From NCBI GenBank assembly GCA_022447185.1, contig JAKVAY010000049.1, positions 14,700 to 78,699 on the forward strand: 64,000 bases of DNA, in the 5' to 3' direction. Position 1 is the first letter of the stretch. Each line of letters opens with the position of its first letter. Made by a program: the position numbers and the translations under genes. This DNA comes from Fuerstiella sp. Its GTDB lineage: Bacteria; Planctomycetota; Planctomycetia; Planctomycetales; Planctomycetaceae. This document shows positions 9,421 to 18,198 of this stretch, in pieces. The notes below the pieces were generated by a model. It did no database searches. It had not been told where the DNA came from and worked only from the letters and a program-made list of their open reading frames with translations.

Positions 9421-10274
9421 GCTGCTTTCGATTTCTGACTGGTCTGATGATCTCTTGTCGGCTGATCCCGAACGGCTTCGCGTGCGCGTCCGAGCTTTCC
9501 GGCTCGCTGATTCTGAATGAAGTGTAACAACTCGACAAGTTCCACCGGAAGTACTCCGTCGAGTGTCGCTTCGAAATGAGCTCGTACGTCCTCCAGTTTT
9601 TGTCGTTTACGAAACAACAGGCGAAAGGCGTCACGTACACACTGAATTGAGTCTTCGGTGATACCGGCTCTTCGCATTCCAACGACGTTCAGTGATTTCA
9701 ACGTGGGATTATCGTTGCCGGCAGCCAGCATAAAAGGAGGAATGTCGTGTGGAACGCGGCATCCCCCGCTTACAAAACTCAAACGGCCGAGTGTCGAAAA
9801 ATGATGAACCACCGTGTTCCCTGAGACAATTGCTCCATTCTGCACATGGACGTGTCCGCCCAGCAGCACGCCGTTGACCAGAATGACTTTGTCATAAATG
9901 TGGCAATTGTGAGCGACGTGACTGTTGGCCATGAACATGTTGCCATTGCCTATGATGGTGCATCCGTCTTCTTTTTCGGCACCTTTACTGACCGTTACAC
10001 CTTCTCGAAAGATATTATCATTACCCGCAATGACCTGAGTGTCTGTGTCGCGATAGCTGATGTCCTGTGGTTCACCACCGATGACGCAACCCGGATACAC
10101 GCGGTTCCTCTGTCCAAGTGTTGTCCGACCTGTAAGGACTACGTGACTCTCCAGTACTGTATCACTGCCAATGGTTACCTGAGGGCCGACTACACAGAAC
10201 GGTCCGATTCTGACTCCCGGTCCCAGCCTGGCTGAGGAATGAACCTCGGACATCGGTGAGATTTGTGGTTCCAT
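9417..10274 (-). CDS. lpxA: UDP-N-acetylglucosamine acyltransferase
   Basis: This enzyme catalyses the first acyl transfer of lipid A synthesis, from acyl-ACP to the 3-position of the UDP-sugar. The protein is a left-handed parallel beta-helix with hexapeptide repeats across its first 190 residues, then a helical C-terminal domain. The catalytic histidine is His122 in SHVAHNC, equivalent to E. coli His125. The GGEPQD segment, typical of LpxA, is at about 66-71. The length of 285 residues is slightly above the usual 260, through a polar tail. It follows lpxC by 57 bases and overlaps the GnnA-like gene, so the three are probably one transcript. If the neighbour makes an amino-sugar nucleotide, this LpxA may form an amide rather than an ester; that is untested. 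Confidence 0.95.
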   Translation of the reverse strand: MEPQISPMSEVHSSARLGPGVRIGPFCVVGPQVTIGSDTVLESHVVLTGRTTLGQRNRVYPGCVIGGEPQDISYRDTDTQVIAGNDNIFREGVTVSKGAEKEDGCTIIGNGNMFMANSHVAHNCHIYDKVILVNGVLLGGHVHVQNGAIVSGNTVVHHFSTLGRLSFVSGGCRVPHDIPPFMLAAGNDNPTLKSLNVVGMRRAGITEDSIQCVRDAFRLLFRKRQKLEDVRAHFEATLDGVLPVELVELLHFIQNQRAGKLGRAREAVRDQPTRDHQTSQKSKAA

Positions 10275-10331
10275 GTTGGTTGATCATCCTGATTGATGTG
10301 GTGCCGTCCTGGCTTCAAACGTTCCCGGGTA

Positions 10332-11225
10332 TCACGCCGCCGATGAAACAGGCTGCGATTCACTGCCGGCGAGCCGGGATACTTCCGCAGCCAGCCGATG
10401 ATTGAGTTTGTGACCACTGCGAACAGCAGTGAGGTGACCACAGAGAGGTACCCCGCAGAGCGCTAAATCGCCAATACAGTCCAGCAGCTTATGTCGAACG
10501 CATTCATCCGGCCATCGCAGTCTGTTGTTCCACGTTCCGTCAATTCCACAGACCAGCAAATCCGCGTCCGTGAGATGTCGGCCATAGCCCATTCCCTTCA
10601 ACGCTGCGATTTCCGACTCAAGTACAAATGTTCTTGCAGACGCGATTTCGCGAACAAAAGTATCGGGTGTAATTTCGGCTGAGTAGGTCTGCGGCTGTAT
10701 TGCGGCTCGTCTTCCATAGTCCAGTTGCCAGGTGACGGCCAGCAGTGACCTGACATAGGGACGCAGCAGTAGTGTCTGGCCGTCTTCTGACCCCAAGACC
10801 ATCTGATCAGTCACGACAAATGATTCCACCCGATCTGACAGTTTCTGCAGTCCGATATCCAGAATCGCATCGCAAAAGACACGACTGGAGGCGTCGAACG
10901 ACGGGACTTCCGGAGCATTGATTTCAATGAGACAGTTGTCGACACCCATTCCGGCCATGGCCGCCATCAGATGTTCGACGGTTTCCACGATTGGTTGATT
11001 TGCAATTCCCAGGATTGTCCGGCGTGTGGCCGCCAGGACATAGTCGTGTCGCGCCGGAATCGTTGGAAAGTCGGTAAGGTCGCAGCGGCGGAACAGGATG
11101 CCGGTGCCTGCCTCAGCGGGAAGCAGGCGAATCCGGGCGGGAACGCCGTGAAACAGGCCCGGGCCTTCCAGTTCAACGGGACCTGCCAGTGTCTGTTGCA
11201 GACGTTTATTCACGGCCTCAACCAC
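10332..11225 (-). CDS. lpxC: UDP-3-O-acyl-N-acetylglucosamine deacetylase
   Basis: This zinc enzyme commits the cell to lipid A synthesis by removing the N-acetyl group. The three zinc ligands and the catalytic residue regions are visible: His85 in VEHLMAA, His245 and Asp249 in HKLLDCIGD, and His272 in SGHKLNH. At 297 residues it is a normal stand-alone LpxC, not fused to FabZ as in some bacteria. The start is GTG with GGGGGA six bases upstream; an ATG overlapping that site is in another frame and stops at once. It lies between ompH and lpxA in the envelope cluster. Confidence 0.95.
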   Translation of the reverse strand: MVEAVNKRLQQTLAGPVELEGPGLFHGVPARIRLLPAEAGTGILFRRCDLTDFPTIPARHDYVLAATRRTILGIANQPIVETVEHLMAAMAGMGVDNCLIEINAPEVPSFDASSRVFCDAILDIGLQKLSDRVESFVVTDQMVLGSEDGQTLLLRPYVRSLLAVTWQLDYGRRAAIQPQTYSAEITPDTFVREIASARTFVLESEIAALKGMGYGRHLTDADLLVCGIDGTWNNRLRWPDECVRHKLLDCIGDLALCGVPLCGHLTAVRSGHKLNHRLAAEVSRLAGSESQPVSSAA

Positions 11226-11351
11226 TCTTTTCCCCCATCAGCCAGGATCAAACCTGATCCGTTCAGCAAAACCGGCAGCCGGTGCTCAGTGCAGACAGCT
11301 GCCGGATTCTGTTGTAGTCGCTCGACGAGCCGGAGCATCGTCGCAATTGCG

Positions 11352-12023
11352 CTAACGATTGACAGGTTTCCGATTGCCTGCCGACTGAGTCGGGGTCCTG
11401 CCGGATTTCCTGCTGAATTGATTGTTTAACTGTTTGAGCACGATCTCTGTAATGTCGTTTCCGTTCTGGTGATAGATGACATTTTTGTTCATTGCCTGAA
11501 TGGCCTGTTGAGGTTGCATTTCATTGTCAACATTCTTGCGATTGAATCGGAGAACGAGAGAGTACTCAGCGTATTCGGCGTACGCTTTTACCATTTTGCT
11601 GACGTCGGCGTAAATTGTTTTCAGCATTTCTGTTTCGCGTCGTGCGAGTTTACGCTGGGTCGCAGCACGCCATGATTCAAATTTGGCTTTTTCGTCAAGA
11701 AGTTGGCGTTCGATATTTTCGTATTCAGGGCTGCCTGGATCGAAATCCTTAGACTGTTGGCTGAGTTGTTCCTGCAGCGCTTTAAATTTGCTGGCCATTT
11801 CCTGCGCTTCGGTATCGCTCTGCTGGACAGCTGCCTGGAGTGCTTCTCGAAGTTCTTTGAACTTTTCGTAGTTCTGAAATACATGGGCCATGTCAATCAG
11901 ACCCACCTTGGTTACAGCCGCTTTTTTCTGTTGAGATGGTCTACGGTCCTGAGCCTCTGCCAGATTACCCGTTGCCAGAATGGCAAACGTAAGGAGAGAG
12001 AGGATGAGAGGGAGGCGTTTCAC
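11352..12023 (-). CDS. periplasmic OmpH/Skp-family chaperone
   Basis: This is a probable periplasmic holdase for unfolded outer-membrane proteins. It has a signal peptide (about residues 1-24, ending NLAEAQ), then the OmpH-type start KVGLIDMAHVF, a long charged coiled-coil region (about 50-150) and a C-terminal strand region (SLVLRFNRKNV). The tail is basic and polar. The length of 223 residues is somewhat above E. coli Skp. It is the first gene of the minus-strand cluster that continues with lpxC and lpxA, echoing the skp-lpx linkage in proteobacteria. The promoter presumably lies in the 250 bases before the divergent propeller gene. Confidence 0.88.
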   Translation of the reverse strand: MKRLPLILSLLTFAILATGNLAEAQDRRPSQQKKAAVTKVGLIDMAHVFQNYEKFKELREALQAAVQQSDTEAQEMASKFKALQEQLSQQSKDFDPGSPEYENIERQLLDEKAKFESWRAATQRKLARRETEMLKTIYADVSKMVKAYAEYAEYSLVLRFNRKNVDNEMQPQQAIQAMNKNVIYHQNGNDITEIVLKQLNNQFSRKSGRTPTQSAGNRKPVNR

Positions 12024-12275
12024 AGTAGGGACACTCCTTTGTTTACCGGTTTCTGCCCCGGTTGTCGGAACAGCATGTCATCGGGGGAGGGATTAGGTTG
12101 AGACAATCGGAAATCTCTCAGACCCCGGTTTTTTGGTCAATATGAGTGATGCAGGGCGTGGCCCCAAATTCCACCCGGCTCGTTCGGAAGCCCTTCTGTT
12201 GCCGGAAAATCGGCAGTTCCTGCCTGCAATTCAGTTCGGCTCCCTGTAATTGACGGAATTTGATATGACCGTTTT

Positions 12276-15200
12276 ATGACTGTGCAAGCTGTATTTTTTC
12301 AGACTTTTATTGCCTGGACGCTGCTTTCTCTGACGTCAGCAGCAGCGGAATATGGGCTGATTCCCCACGATCCAAATCCTCAGGCATTTTCCAGTGGGCG
12401 AGTACACCGCTCAGCAGCTGTCGTTGACGATGCGTCGCTTTACGACGTGGCCACGGTGGGGCTGCGATGCTGGGCAGTTGGGGAACGTGGGGTCATTCTT
12501 CGTTCTGATGACGCAGGGAAAACGTGGAAATCAGGCGTTCTGCCCTTCGACTGCAGCCTGAACAGCGTCTGTTTTCTCACGAATCGTATTGGCTTTGTCG
12601 CCGGAACACGTCTCGACCTGCACTCAAAATCAGATCGCGGGGTTCTGCTGACAACTCGTGACGGTGGCCAAACATGGAAAAACGTATCGCCAGACGTCCG
12701 ACTGCGTGGTCTTCGGTCGATTCGTTTCTTTGGATTGGAGAAAGGGGTCGCGATTACTACACCAAATCAGAACCAGGGTGGAACGCTTCTGATCACGACA
12801 GATGCCGGCCAAACGTGGAAGGAAATGGAATCACACAAGGGGCGTGCTGACTGGGTCAGTGCTGCATTCATGCGTCCAAACGAAGGAATTCTGGTTGGTC
12901 GTGGTCAGGCATATGGTCTGGTCAATAACAACAAATTGACAATATTGGGATATCCCAGGAATACGCTGCAGACCGTCAATGCCGCATCACTTTCCGATGA
13001 TGGTCGGGCGTGGATTGTTGGGGACGGTGGCTATATTCGTCGGAGTACGAATCGTGGCGTGAGTTGGAAAATTCCTGCGAGATTCCCTGACGAGATTCGA
13101 GATGTGTATTGTTTCCGCAGTGTGGTGCACGATGGTGAACGTGTCTGCGTGGCGGGTACTCCGGCATCAAGCGCGTTAGTCAGCGTCGACTCCGGAACCA
13201 CATGGACGAGAGTGCCGTGTGCCAGGGGCGGGTCAATCAATCGACTCATTCGCACGGGATCGGATTCGCTTCTGGCAGTTGGATCGTGGGGCATGATTCT
13301 GCAATCCGACAATTTTGGACAAAGCTGGAAAAATGTACGCAACGGTAACCGCCGTTCGGCTCTGATGTACATCGTGACGAATCCCCAGGACGCGGCTCCA
13401 TTGATGCTCGCCGAAGTGGCTGGAGAGCAGGGGTATCGGGTGAGCGTACTGCAACCTTCGGAGCGATTATCTCATCAGACAATGCCTGAACGCTGGCGGT
13501 CTGAAATGTCAGGTCTGGGCGTGAATACGCTGACAGCCGACTGGCGTTTCGCTCGAACCAAACATCAGCAGGCTATGTCGCAGCCGTCGCTGCTGAACTC
13601 ATGGGACGAGTCGTCCGACGGCCGGCTCCGGAAACTGCTTCCGCTTCGACTGGCAGCCGGAATTCGAACGTGGCGACCTAACGTGATTTGTATTGAATCG
13701 TCCGGCGACAATGATGGTGTCGCGGCGATTTGGCGATCAGTGATTGCATCTGCCAGTGAAATCGCGGCAGGATCTGATCCCCGAGCCATTTCGTTGCTCA
13801 ATGCAGGGCTGCTGCCCTGGTCCGCCGAGCGGATCATCAATCGCACGCACGAGAACAGTACTGTACTCGAGTTCCAGGCCGACACGCTGTTGCCGACGCT
13901 CAGGACAACAGCCGGGCTGATTGCTCAAAACTGGTGCTTTGGTGAGAGTGCGGGGTCTCGTTTGAGGGGCCATGACGTGGCTTATGCCATGCACAGTACA
14001 TCGCCGGTCGCCACACCCAACACCATGTTTCAAGACATCCCGGTAATCCCGGGTGGTGACGGAAGACGGAAATTGACACAGCTGGATCAGGAGAATGACG
14101 ATCTGGAAGTAATCGTGCAAAAACATCATACGCAAAAGCTGGCGGTGACCGGACAAATCGACCGCAGGCCGATGGGGGGAGATCTCATCGCACATATGCA
14201 GACGATCGGCACTAACGTACCCGAGGCCCTGGCCTCCGCCCAGTTGCAGCACACGTTGGAGCTGTTTTGCCAACGAGAGAATCTGGAAGGCAGAATTGCG
14301 GTGCAAAAGGAATTCACACGTCGATTTCCCGCTTCTCCACAGGCCGCTCACGCCGCGGAAGATCTGCACCTCCTCTACTCGTCCGCAGAGATCCTGATTT
14401 TGCGCAAGAACGGACGACCGAGACAGGACGAAGTGCGACGTCATGCAGGATCACATATTCCGACCGATCTGCGCCCGTTGCCGAGTCAGGAACAACGAAC
14501 ACAGTTGTTGTCCGTCAAGCCATGGGTCCTGCCGGCTGCCGGAACCTCGCTCGACCGTTTTCACCGGAGCAATGGTTCAGAAGACAATGCTCTCAATGAG
14601 CACTGGCATCAGCAGGCTGGTGTTTCACAGGGCATTCTGAATCAGCTAGCACCGGATGCTGCTTCATCGGCTCAGCAGCAACTTATCGTTGCTGCCCGTT
14701 ATCGAAGGATGCAGCAACCCGGTAAAGAACGAACAGCACTGGCAGCTGCATCCAGGGCCCCGGACAGGCATCGTCTGCTGGCGATCAACGAAATGCAGGC
14801 CGGATTCTCAGCGGTTGAACCGCTCATTGAGGCATTTAATCTGCCTGAGACCGATCACCGACCCCGACTGGACGGTGTGTTAAGCGATCAATGCTGGCAA
14901 GAGGCTCCGGAAATTCGACTGACCGGTGACGGTCCCGCCGCCGAAACTATGAATACCCTCGTCATGCTGAGCTGGGATTCCGAGTTCCTGTACTTCGGTG
15001 GTCACGTGCCGACTGTTGCCGGTATCGAACCCGCGGCCGAAAAATTCGATCGAACACATGATGAGGCAGATATGAAGGGCGACCATATCGAATTAAAACT
15101 GGATATCGATCGTGACTATTCGACAGCCTGGCATTTCGTGATCGACAGTGCGGGGCGGACGTCCGATCGCTGCTGGCAGTTCGATCGCTGGGATCCGCAA

Positions 15201-15431
15201 TGGTTCGTGGCAACTGATCGCGACCAGACCGGATGGCGATTCGAAGTCGCGATTCCGACTCAGGAACTGCAGTTGAATCCGTTGGAAGCAGGTGCCAGAT
15301 GGGCAATGAGCGTTCGGCGTGTCGTCCCTGGCTATACCGATCAGCGTGTTGAGGTCCGGGAAGATGTGAAGCAACTGAAGACTCGATACAGTTTGATTCG
15401 TTTTATACGAAACAGACGTCCGAAGTCGTGA
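12276..15431 (+). CDS. secreted YCF48/BNR-repeat beta-propeller protein with C-terminal CBM9-like domain
   Basis: This is a large exported protein with a signal peptide (about residues 1-24). Residues about 60-360 hold at least six Asp-box repeats of the form SxDxGxTW (SDDAGKTWKS, TRDGGQTWKN, TTDAGQTWKE, STNRGVSWKI, SVDSGTTWTR, SDNFGQSWKN), which mark a YCF48/sialidase-like propeller. The middle is less regular and contains a tetratricopeptide-like stretch. The C terminus (about residues 870-1050) resembles family 9 carbohydrate-binding modules, beginning RLDGVLSDQCWQEA and containing LSWDSEFLYFGG. It is 10 bases upstream of the RNase H gene. No catalytic motif is recognised, so sugar or surface binding is an inference. 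Confidence 0.75.
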   Translation: MTVQAVFFQTFIAWTLLSLTSAAAEYGLIPHDPNPQAFSSGRVHRSAAVVDDASLYDVATVGLRCWAVGERGVILRSDDAGKTWKSGVLPFDCSLNSVCFLTNRIGFVAGTRLDLHSKSDRGVLLTTRDGGQTWKNVSPDVRLRGLRSIRFFGLEKGVAITTPNQNQGGTLLITTDAGQTWKEMESHKGRADWVSAAFMRPNEGILVGRGQAYGLVNNNKLTILGYPRNTLQTVNAASLSDDGRAWIVGDGGYIRRSTNRGVSWKIPARFPDEIRDVYCFRSVVHDGERVCVAGTPASSALVSVDSGTTWTRVPCARGGSINRLIRTGSDSLLAVGSWGMILQSDNFGQSWKNVRNGNRRSALMYIVTNPQDAAPLMLAEVAGEQGYRVSVLQPSERLSHQTMPERWRSEMSGLGVNTLTADWRFARTKHQQAMSQPSLLNSWDESSDGRLRKLLPLRLAAGIRTWRPNVICIESSGDNDGVAAIWRSVIASASEIAAGSDPRAISLLNAGLLPWSAERIINRTHENSTVLEFQADTLLPTLRTTAGLIAQNWCFGESAGSRLRGHDVAYAMHSTSPVATPNTMFQDIPVIPGGDGRRKLTQLDQENDDLEVIVQKHHTQKLAVTGQIDRRPMGGDLIAHMQTIGTNVPEALASAQLQHTLELFCQRENLEGRIAVQKEFTRRFPASPQAAHAAEDLHLLYSSAEILILRKNGRPRQDEVRRHAGSHIPTDLRPLPSQEQRTQLLSVKPWVLPAAGTSLDRFHRSNGSEDNALNEHWHQQAGVSQGILNQLAPDAASSAQQQLIVAARYRRMQQPGKERTALAAASRAPDRHRLLAINEMQAGFSAVEPLIEAFNLPETDHRPRLDGVLSDQCWQEAPEIRLTGDGPAAETMNTLVMLSWDSEFLYFGGHVPTVAGIEPAAEKFDRTHDEADMKGDHIELKLDIDRDYSTAWHFVIDSAGRTSDRCWQFDRWDPQWFVATDRDQTGWRFEVAIPTQELQLNPLEAGARWAMSVRRVVPGYTDQRVEVREDVKQLKTRYSLIRFIRNRRPKS

Positions 15432-15441
15432 CGATCAATAT

Positions 15442-16392
15442 ATGACATTCTTTATTGGAACTGACGAAGCCGGTTACGGTCCAAACTTTGGACCTCTGCT
15501 GATTACGGCGACAGCCTGGCGGTTCCCGGAAGGAACGACGGCGCCGCAGTGCTGGGAGATGTTGAGCGACACCATCGGTACGTCTCTGCCGGAGCTGCCG
15601 GAAAAGCTGCAGGTTGCCGATTCGAAAAAAGTGTACTCTCCGGGCCGTTCGATCACCTCACTGGAAAAAACGGTGTTGTCATTCCTAAAACTCCTGAATC
15701 AGATTCCGAACGATTTTGATTCATTGGGGACCGCCGTGGCTGGTACTTCATTTCAATATGCTGCGGATCGGGAAAGATGCCGGGCGCCGGAGCGTATCAG
15801 TCTTCCCGTGGAGACAGATGTCAGGCTGGTCGAACGGTTGTCACAGCGATTGCGTGAGTCGCTCGGTTCGGCTGCAGCTGAATTGGTTACGGTGCGATCT
15901 CGCGTTATTTTTCCGGCTGAGTTCAACGAACTTGTCAAAGCTGCGGGTTCCAAAGGGCGAGTTCTTTCCACAGAGACGTTACAGCTGGTGGCCCGTATTG
16001 TTCGCGATAAACGACCGAAGTCGGCCCAAATCATCTGTGACAAACACGGAGGAAGGAACCGCTACGCTGATTTAATTTCCGCAGCCTTCGACGACGGATT
16101 CGTATTTCGTCTGGAAGAAGGCCGACAGTTGTCACGGTATCGGCTGAATGACCTGGAGTTTCGTTTTCAAACCAGGGCCGAAGAACACCTGCCGGTTGCT
16201 CTTGCGTCTATGATATCCAAATACCTGCGCGAAGTTGCAATGCTTGAATTCAATGCGTTTTGGCGACAGATCATTCCTGGGTTGAAACCGACGCAGGGTT
16301 ATCCGGTGGACGCTGCACGATTTCTTGAAGATATTGAAGAAGAATTGCATCGTCAGAACATACCAAAGAAAATAATCTGGCGCTGCCGGTAG
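15442..16392 (+). CDS. ribonuclease HII-like protein
   Basis: This is a probable RNase H that cleaves the RNA strand of RNA-DNA hybrids or single ribonucleotides in DNA. The N terminus FFIGTDEAGYGPNFGPL carries the Asp8-Glu9 pair of the type 2 active site, ADSKKVY follows at about 56, and a further candidate acidic residue is in IICDKHGGRNRY. The 316 residues are longer than E. coli RNase HII, and the GPNFGPL variant is a diverged form of the usual GRGPLAGP. The gene follows the propeller gene by 10 bases, so it is probably translated from the same message. The fold is convincing; whether it acts as HII or HIII is not settled. Confidence 0.8.
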   Translation: MTFFIGTDEAGYGPNFGPLLITATAWRFPEGTTAPQCWEMLSDTIGTSLPELPEKLQVADSKKVYSPGRSITSLEKTVLSFLKLLNQIPNDFDSLGTAVAGTSFQYAADRERCRAPERISLPVETDVRLVERLSQRLRESLGSAAAELVTVRSRVIFPAEFNELVKAAGSKGRVLSTETLQLVARIVRDKRPKSAQIICDKHGGRNRYADLISAAFDDGFVFRLEEGRQLSRYRLNDLEFRFQTRAEEHLPVALASMISKYLREVAMLEFNAFWRQIIPGLKPTQGYPVDAARFLEDIEEELHRQNIPKKIIWRCR

Positions 16393-16553
16393 CTTCAGCA
16401 GAACAGACGGTTGTAACAGCTGCACAACAGAAAAATCCGACAGCCGTGCCTGCGGGAACTGAACTTCATCGTTCCAGTCTGTGTCTATGTTTGTCTGGAG
16501 CCTTTGAAGGTAATCGATGGACAGGCGCGTATTGGTCCGCAACGATTGACACT

Positions 16554-17828
16554 ATGAAAGACAGTCTATACCTCCCAGCGTCTGAGCTGAAATCATTCGC
16601 TTTACGCGTTGTAAGGAAACTGAATGCGGCGGGTTTTGAAGCTGTGTGGGCTGGTGGATGCGTGCGCGATGCCTTACTTGGTATCGCCCCCCAGGATTAT
16701 GACGTTGCCACTTCAGCCCGACCAGACGATGTTATTCAGCTGTTTGGCCGGGAAAAGACTGTCTGCGTCGGTGCCAGTTTCGGTGTGGTTGTTGTTCTCG
16801 GAAAATACAAATCGGACGGTCAGGTTGAAGTCGCTACGTTTCGTACCGATGGACAATACACCGACGGACGTCGACCGGACCATGTCGCATTCTGTTCCTC
16901 CGAAGAAGACGCACAGCGACGTGATTTCACTATCAATGGCATGTTCTATGATCCGCTTGCCGGCAAAGTCATCGACTATGTCGGCGGTCGAGAGGACCTG
17001 GAACGAGCAATGGTCCGTGCGATTGGTGCTCCGGATGAACGATTTGAAGAAGATAAACTCAGAATGCTGCGTGCAGCGCGCTTTGCGGCTCGTTTTGAAT
17101 TCGATCTGGAAGAGTGCACAGCTGAAGCCGTCCGCCGACGAGCCACGGATCTGACGCAGGTCAGTGTGGAACGAATCAGTCAGGAGCTGAGAAGAATGCT
17201 TTCACATTCTTCCAGACATCTGGCGCTGGGTCTTCTCGTCGAAATCGATTTGTTTTCCGTTGTTTTTCCGTCCGCCTCTGATGAAGCAAAGGATCTTGCG
17301 CTTCGTCTTGCGCCGTTTTTGCGTCTGCCGAGATTCGAGCCAACTCTGGCAATGCTGCTGCAGGAGCGACTTGACGTTGACGGTGATCACCTTCGGGTGA
17401 GGACAACACATATCGCGGCAGCGTGCCGCGAACTCAAATTCTCCAACGAGGAGGTCTCCACGATTTGCTGGCTGTGTGATGCATGCAACCGCTGCAAATG
17501 TCCGTCAGAGTTGCCGCTGCACCACCTCAAGCCGATTCTGTCCGACAATCGGCATCCGCTTCTGATGGATCTCATTGAGGCTTTGGTACAGGCAGAAATG
17601 CGGCCACAAAATGACGCCGTGTTTCTGAACACGTACCTGAATCAGACCAGTCCGGAAATTCTGGATCCATCACCTCTGATCTCAGGAGTTGATCTCAAAC
17701 GGCTGGGAATGAAAGACGGTCCCGAATTCAGTACGGTTCTCCGGAAAATTCGCAACGAACAACTGGACGAGTTGATCTCAACACGGGATGAAGCAATGGC
17801 TCGAGTTGAAGTGATTCGTGAGAAATAA
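16554..17828 (+). CDS. CCA tRNA nucleotidyltransferase / poly(A) polymerase family
   Basis: This enzyme is likely to add or repair the CCA end of tRNAs. The nucleotidyltransferase head has GGCVRDALLG and DYDVATSA, which hold the metal-binding aspartates (about residues 29-50), then RRDFTINGMFYDP and the domain around RMLRAARFAARF that recognises the tRNA backbone in class II enzymes. The remaining helical body includes no HD domain. The start at 16554 is chosen because the family begins near here, although it has no clear ribosome binding site; the frame extends 36 codons upstream with unrelated sequence. The tRNA-Arg gene in this window has no encoded CCA, so such an enzyme is needed. Confidence 0.88.
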   Translation: MKDSLYLPASELKSFALRVVRKLNAAGFEAVWAGGCVRDALLGIAPQDYDVATSARPDDVIQLFGREKTVCVGASFGVVVVLGKYKSDGQVEVATFRTDGQYTDGRRPDHVAFCSSEEDAQRRDFTINGMFYDPLAGKVIDYVGGREDLERAMVRAIGAPDERFEEDKLRMLRAARFAARFEFDLEECTAEAVRRRATDLTQVSVERISQELRRMLSHSSRHLALGLLVEIDLFSVVFPSASDEAKDLALRLAPFLRLPRFEPTLAMLLQERLDVDGDHLRVRTTHIAAACRELKFSNEEVSTICWLCDACNRCKCPSELPLHHLKPILSDNRHPLLMDLIEALVQAEMRPQNDAVFLNTYLNQTSPEILDPSPLISGVDLKRLGMKDGPEFSTVLRKIRNEQLDELISTRDEAMARVEVIREK

Positions 17829-18198
17829 CAGACTTGGGTAATGGTCTCTGTTTGTCCGGAATGCTCCGAGGCTGACCTGGATGGTCTGCGCGGAAGCAAC
17901 GTTTCGAGTGGTGGCCGCCGGAATATGACTTTTTTTCATTTCCACGCTCAGCCACTCTACAATCAGCTGCTGGCAGCGTTCATGTCGGTTGGATACCCGA
18001 ATTTGGCGTACAGATTCAGTAACATGATGCGATTTGGAATTCGAACTGTCGGCACGTGTTTGCGGCGGCTTACGTTGATGCACCCCAGGGCTGCACTGAG
18101 AGTTACCCGGTACTGGCAATGGTTGGGGTGGTTGCCGGTTTGATAACGTTGACCGTTCTGTTGACGCCAATTGACGTCCGGGAAGAAGAAAGGACGAC
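17829..18198. other. intergenic region, no gene seen
   Basis: There are 370 bases between the CCA-adding enzyme and the enolase-superfamily gene. A 100-residue plus-strand frame at 17841-18143 lacks a ribosome binding site and any family feature, and I do not call it. The sequence just before 18199 is purine-rich and supplies the ribosome binding site of the next gene. Confidence 0.45.

Noticed and set aside
13737-14444. 235-residue minus-strand frame
   Set aside because: It is a shadow of the large YCF48/CBM9 protein and has no supporting start signal.
17841-18143. 100-residue frame after the CCA-adding enzyme
   Set aside because: It has no ribosome binding site or family resemblance; the opposite strand is equally open.
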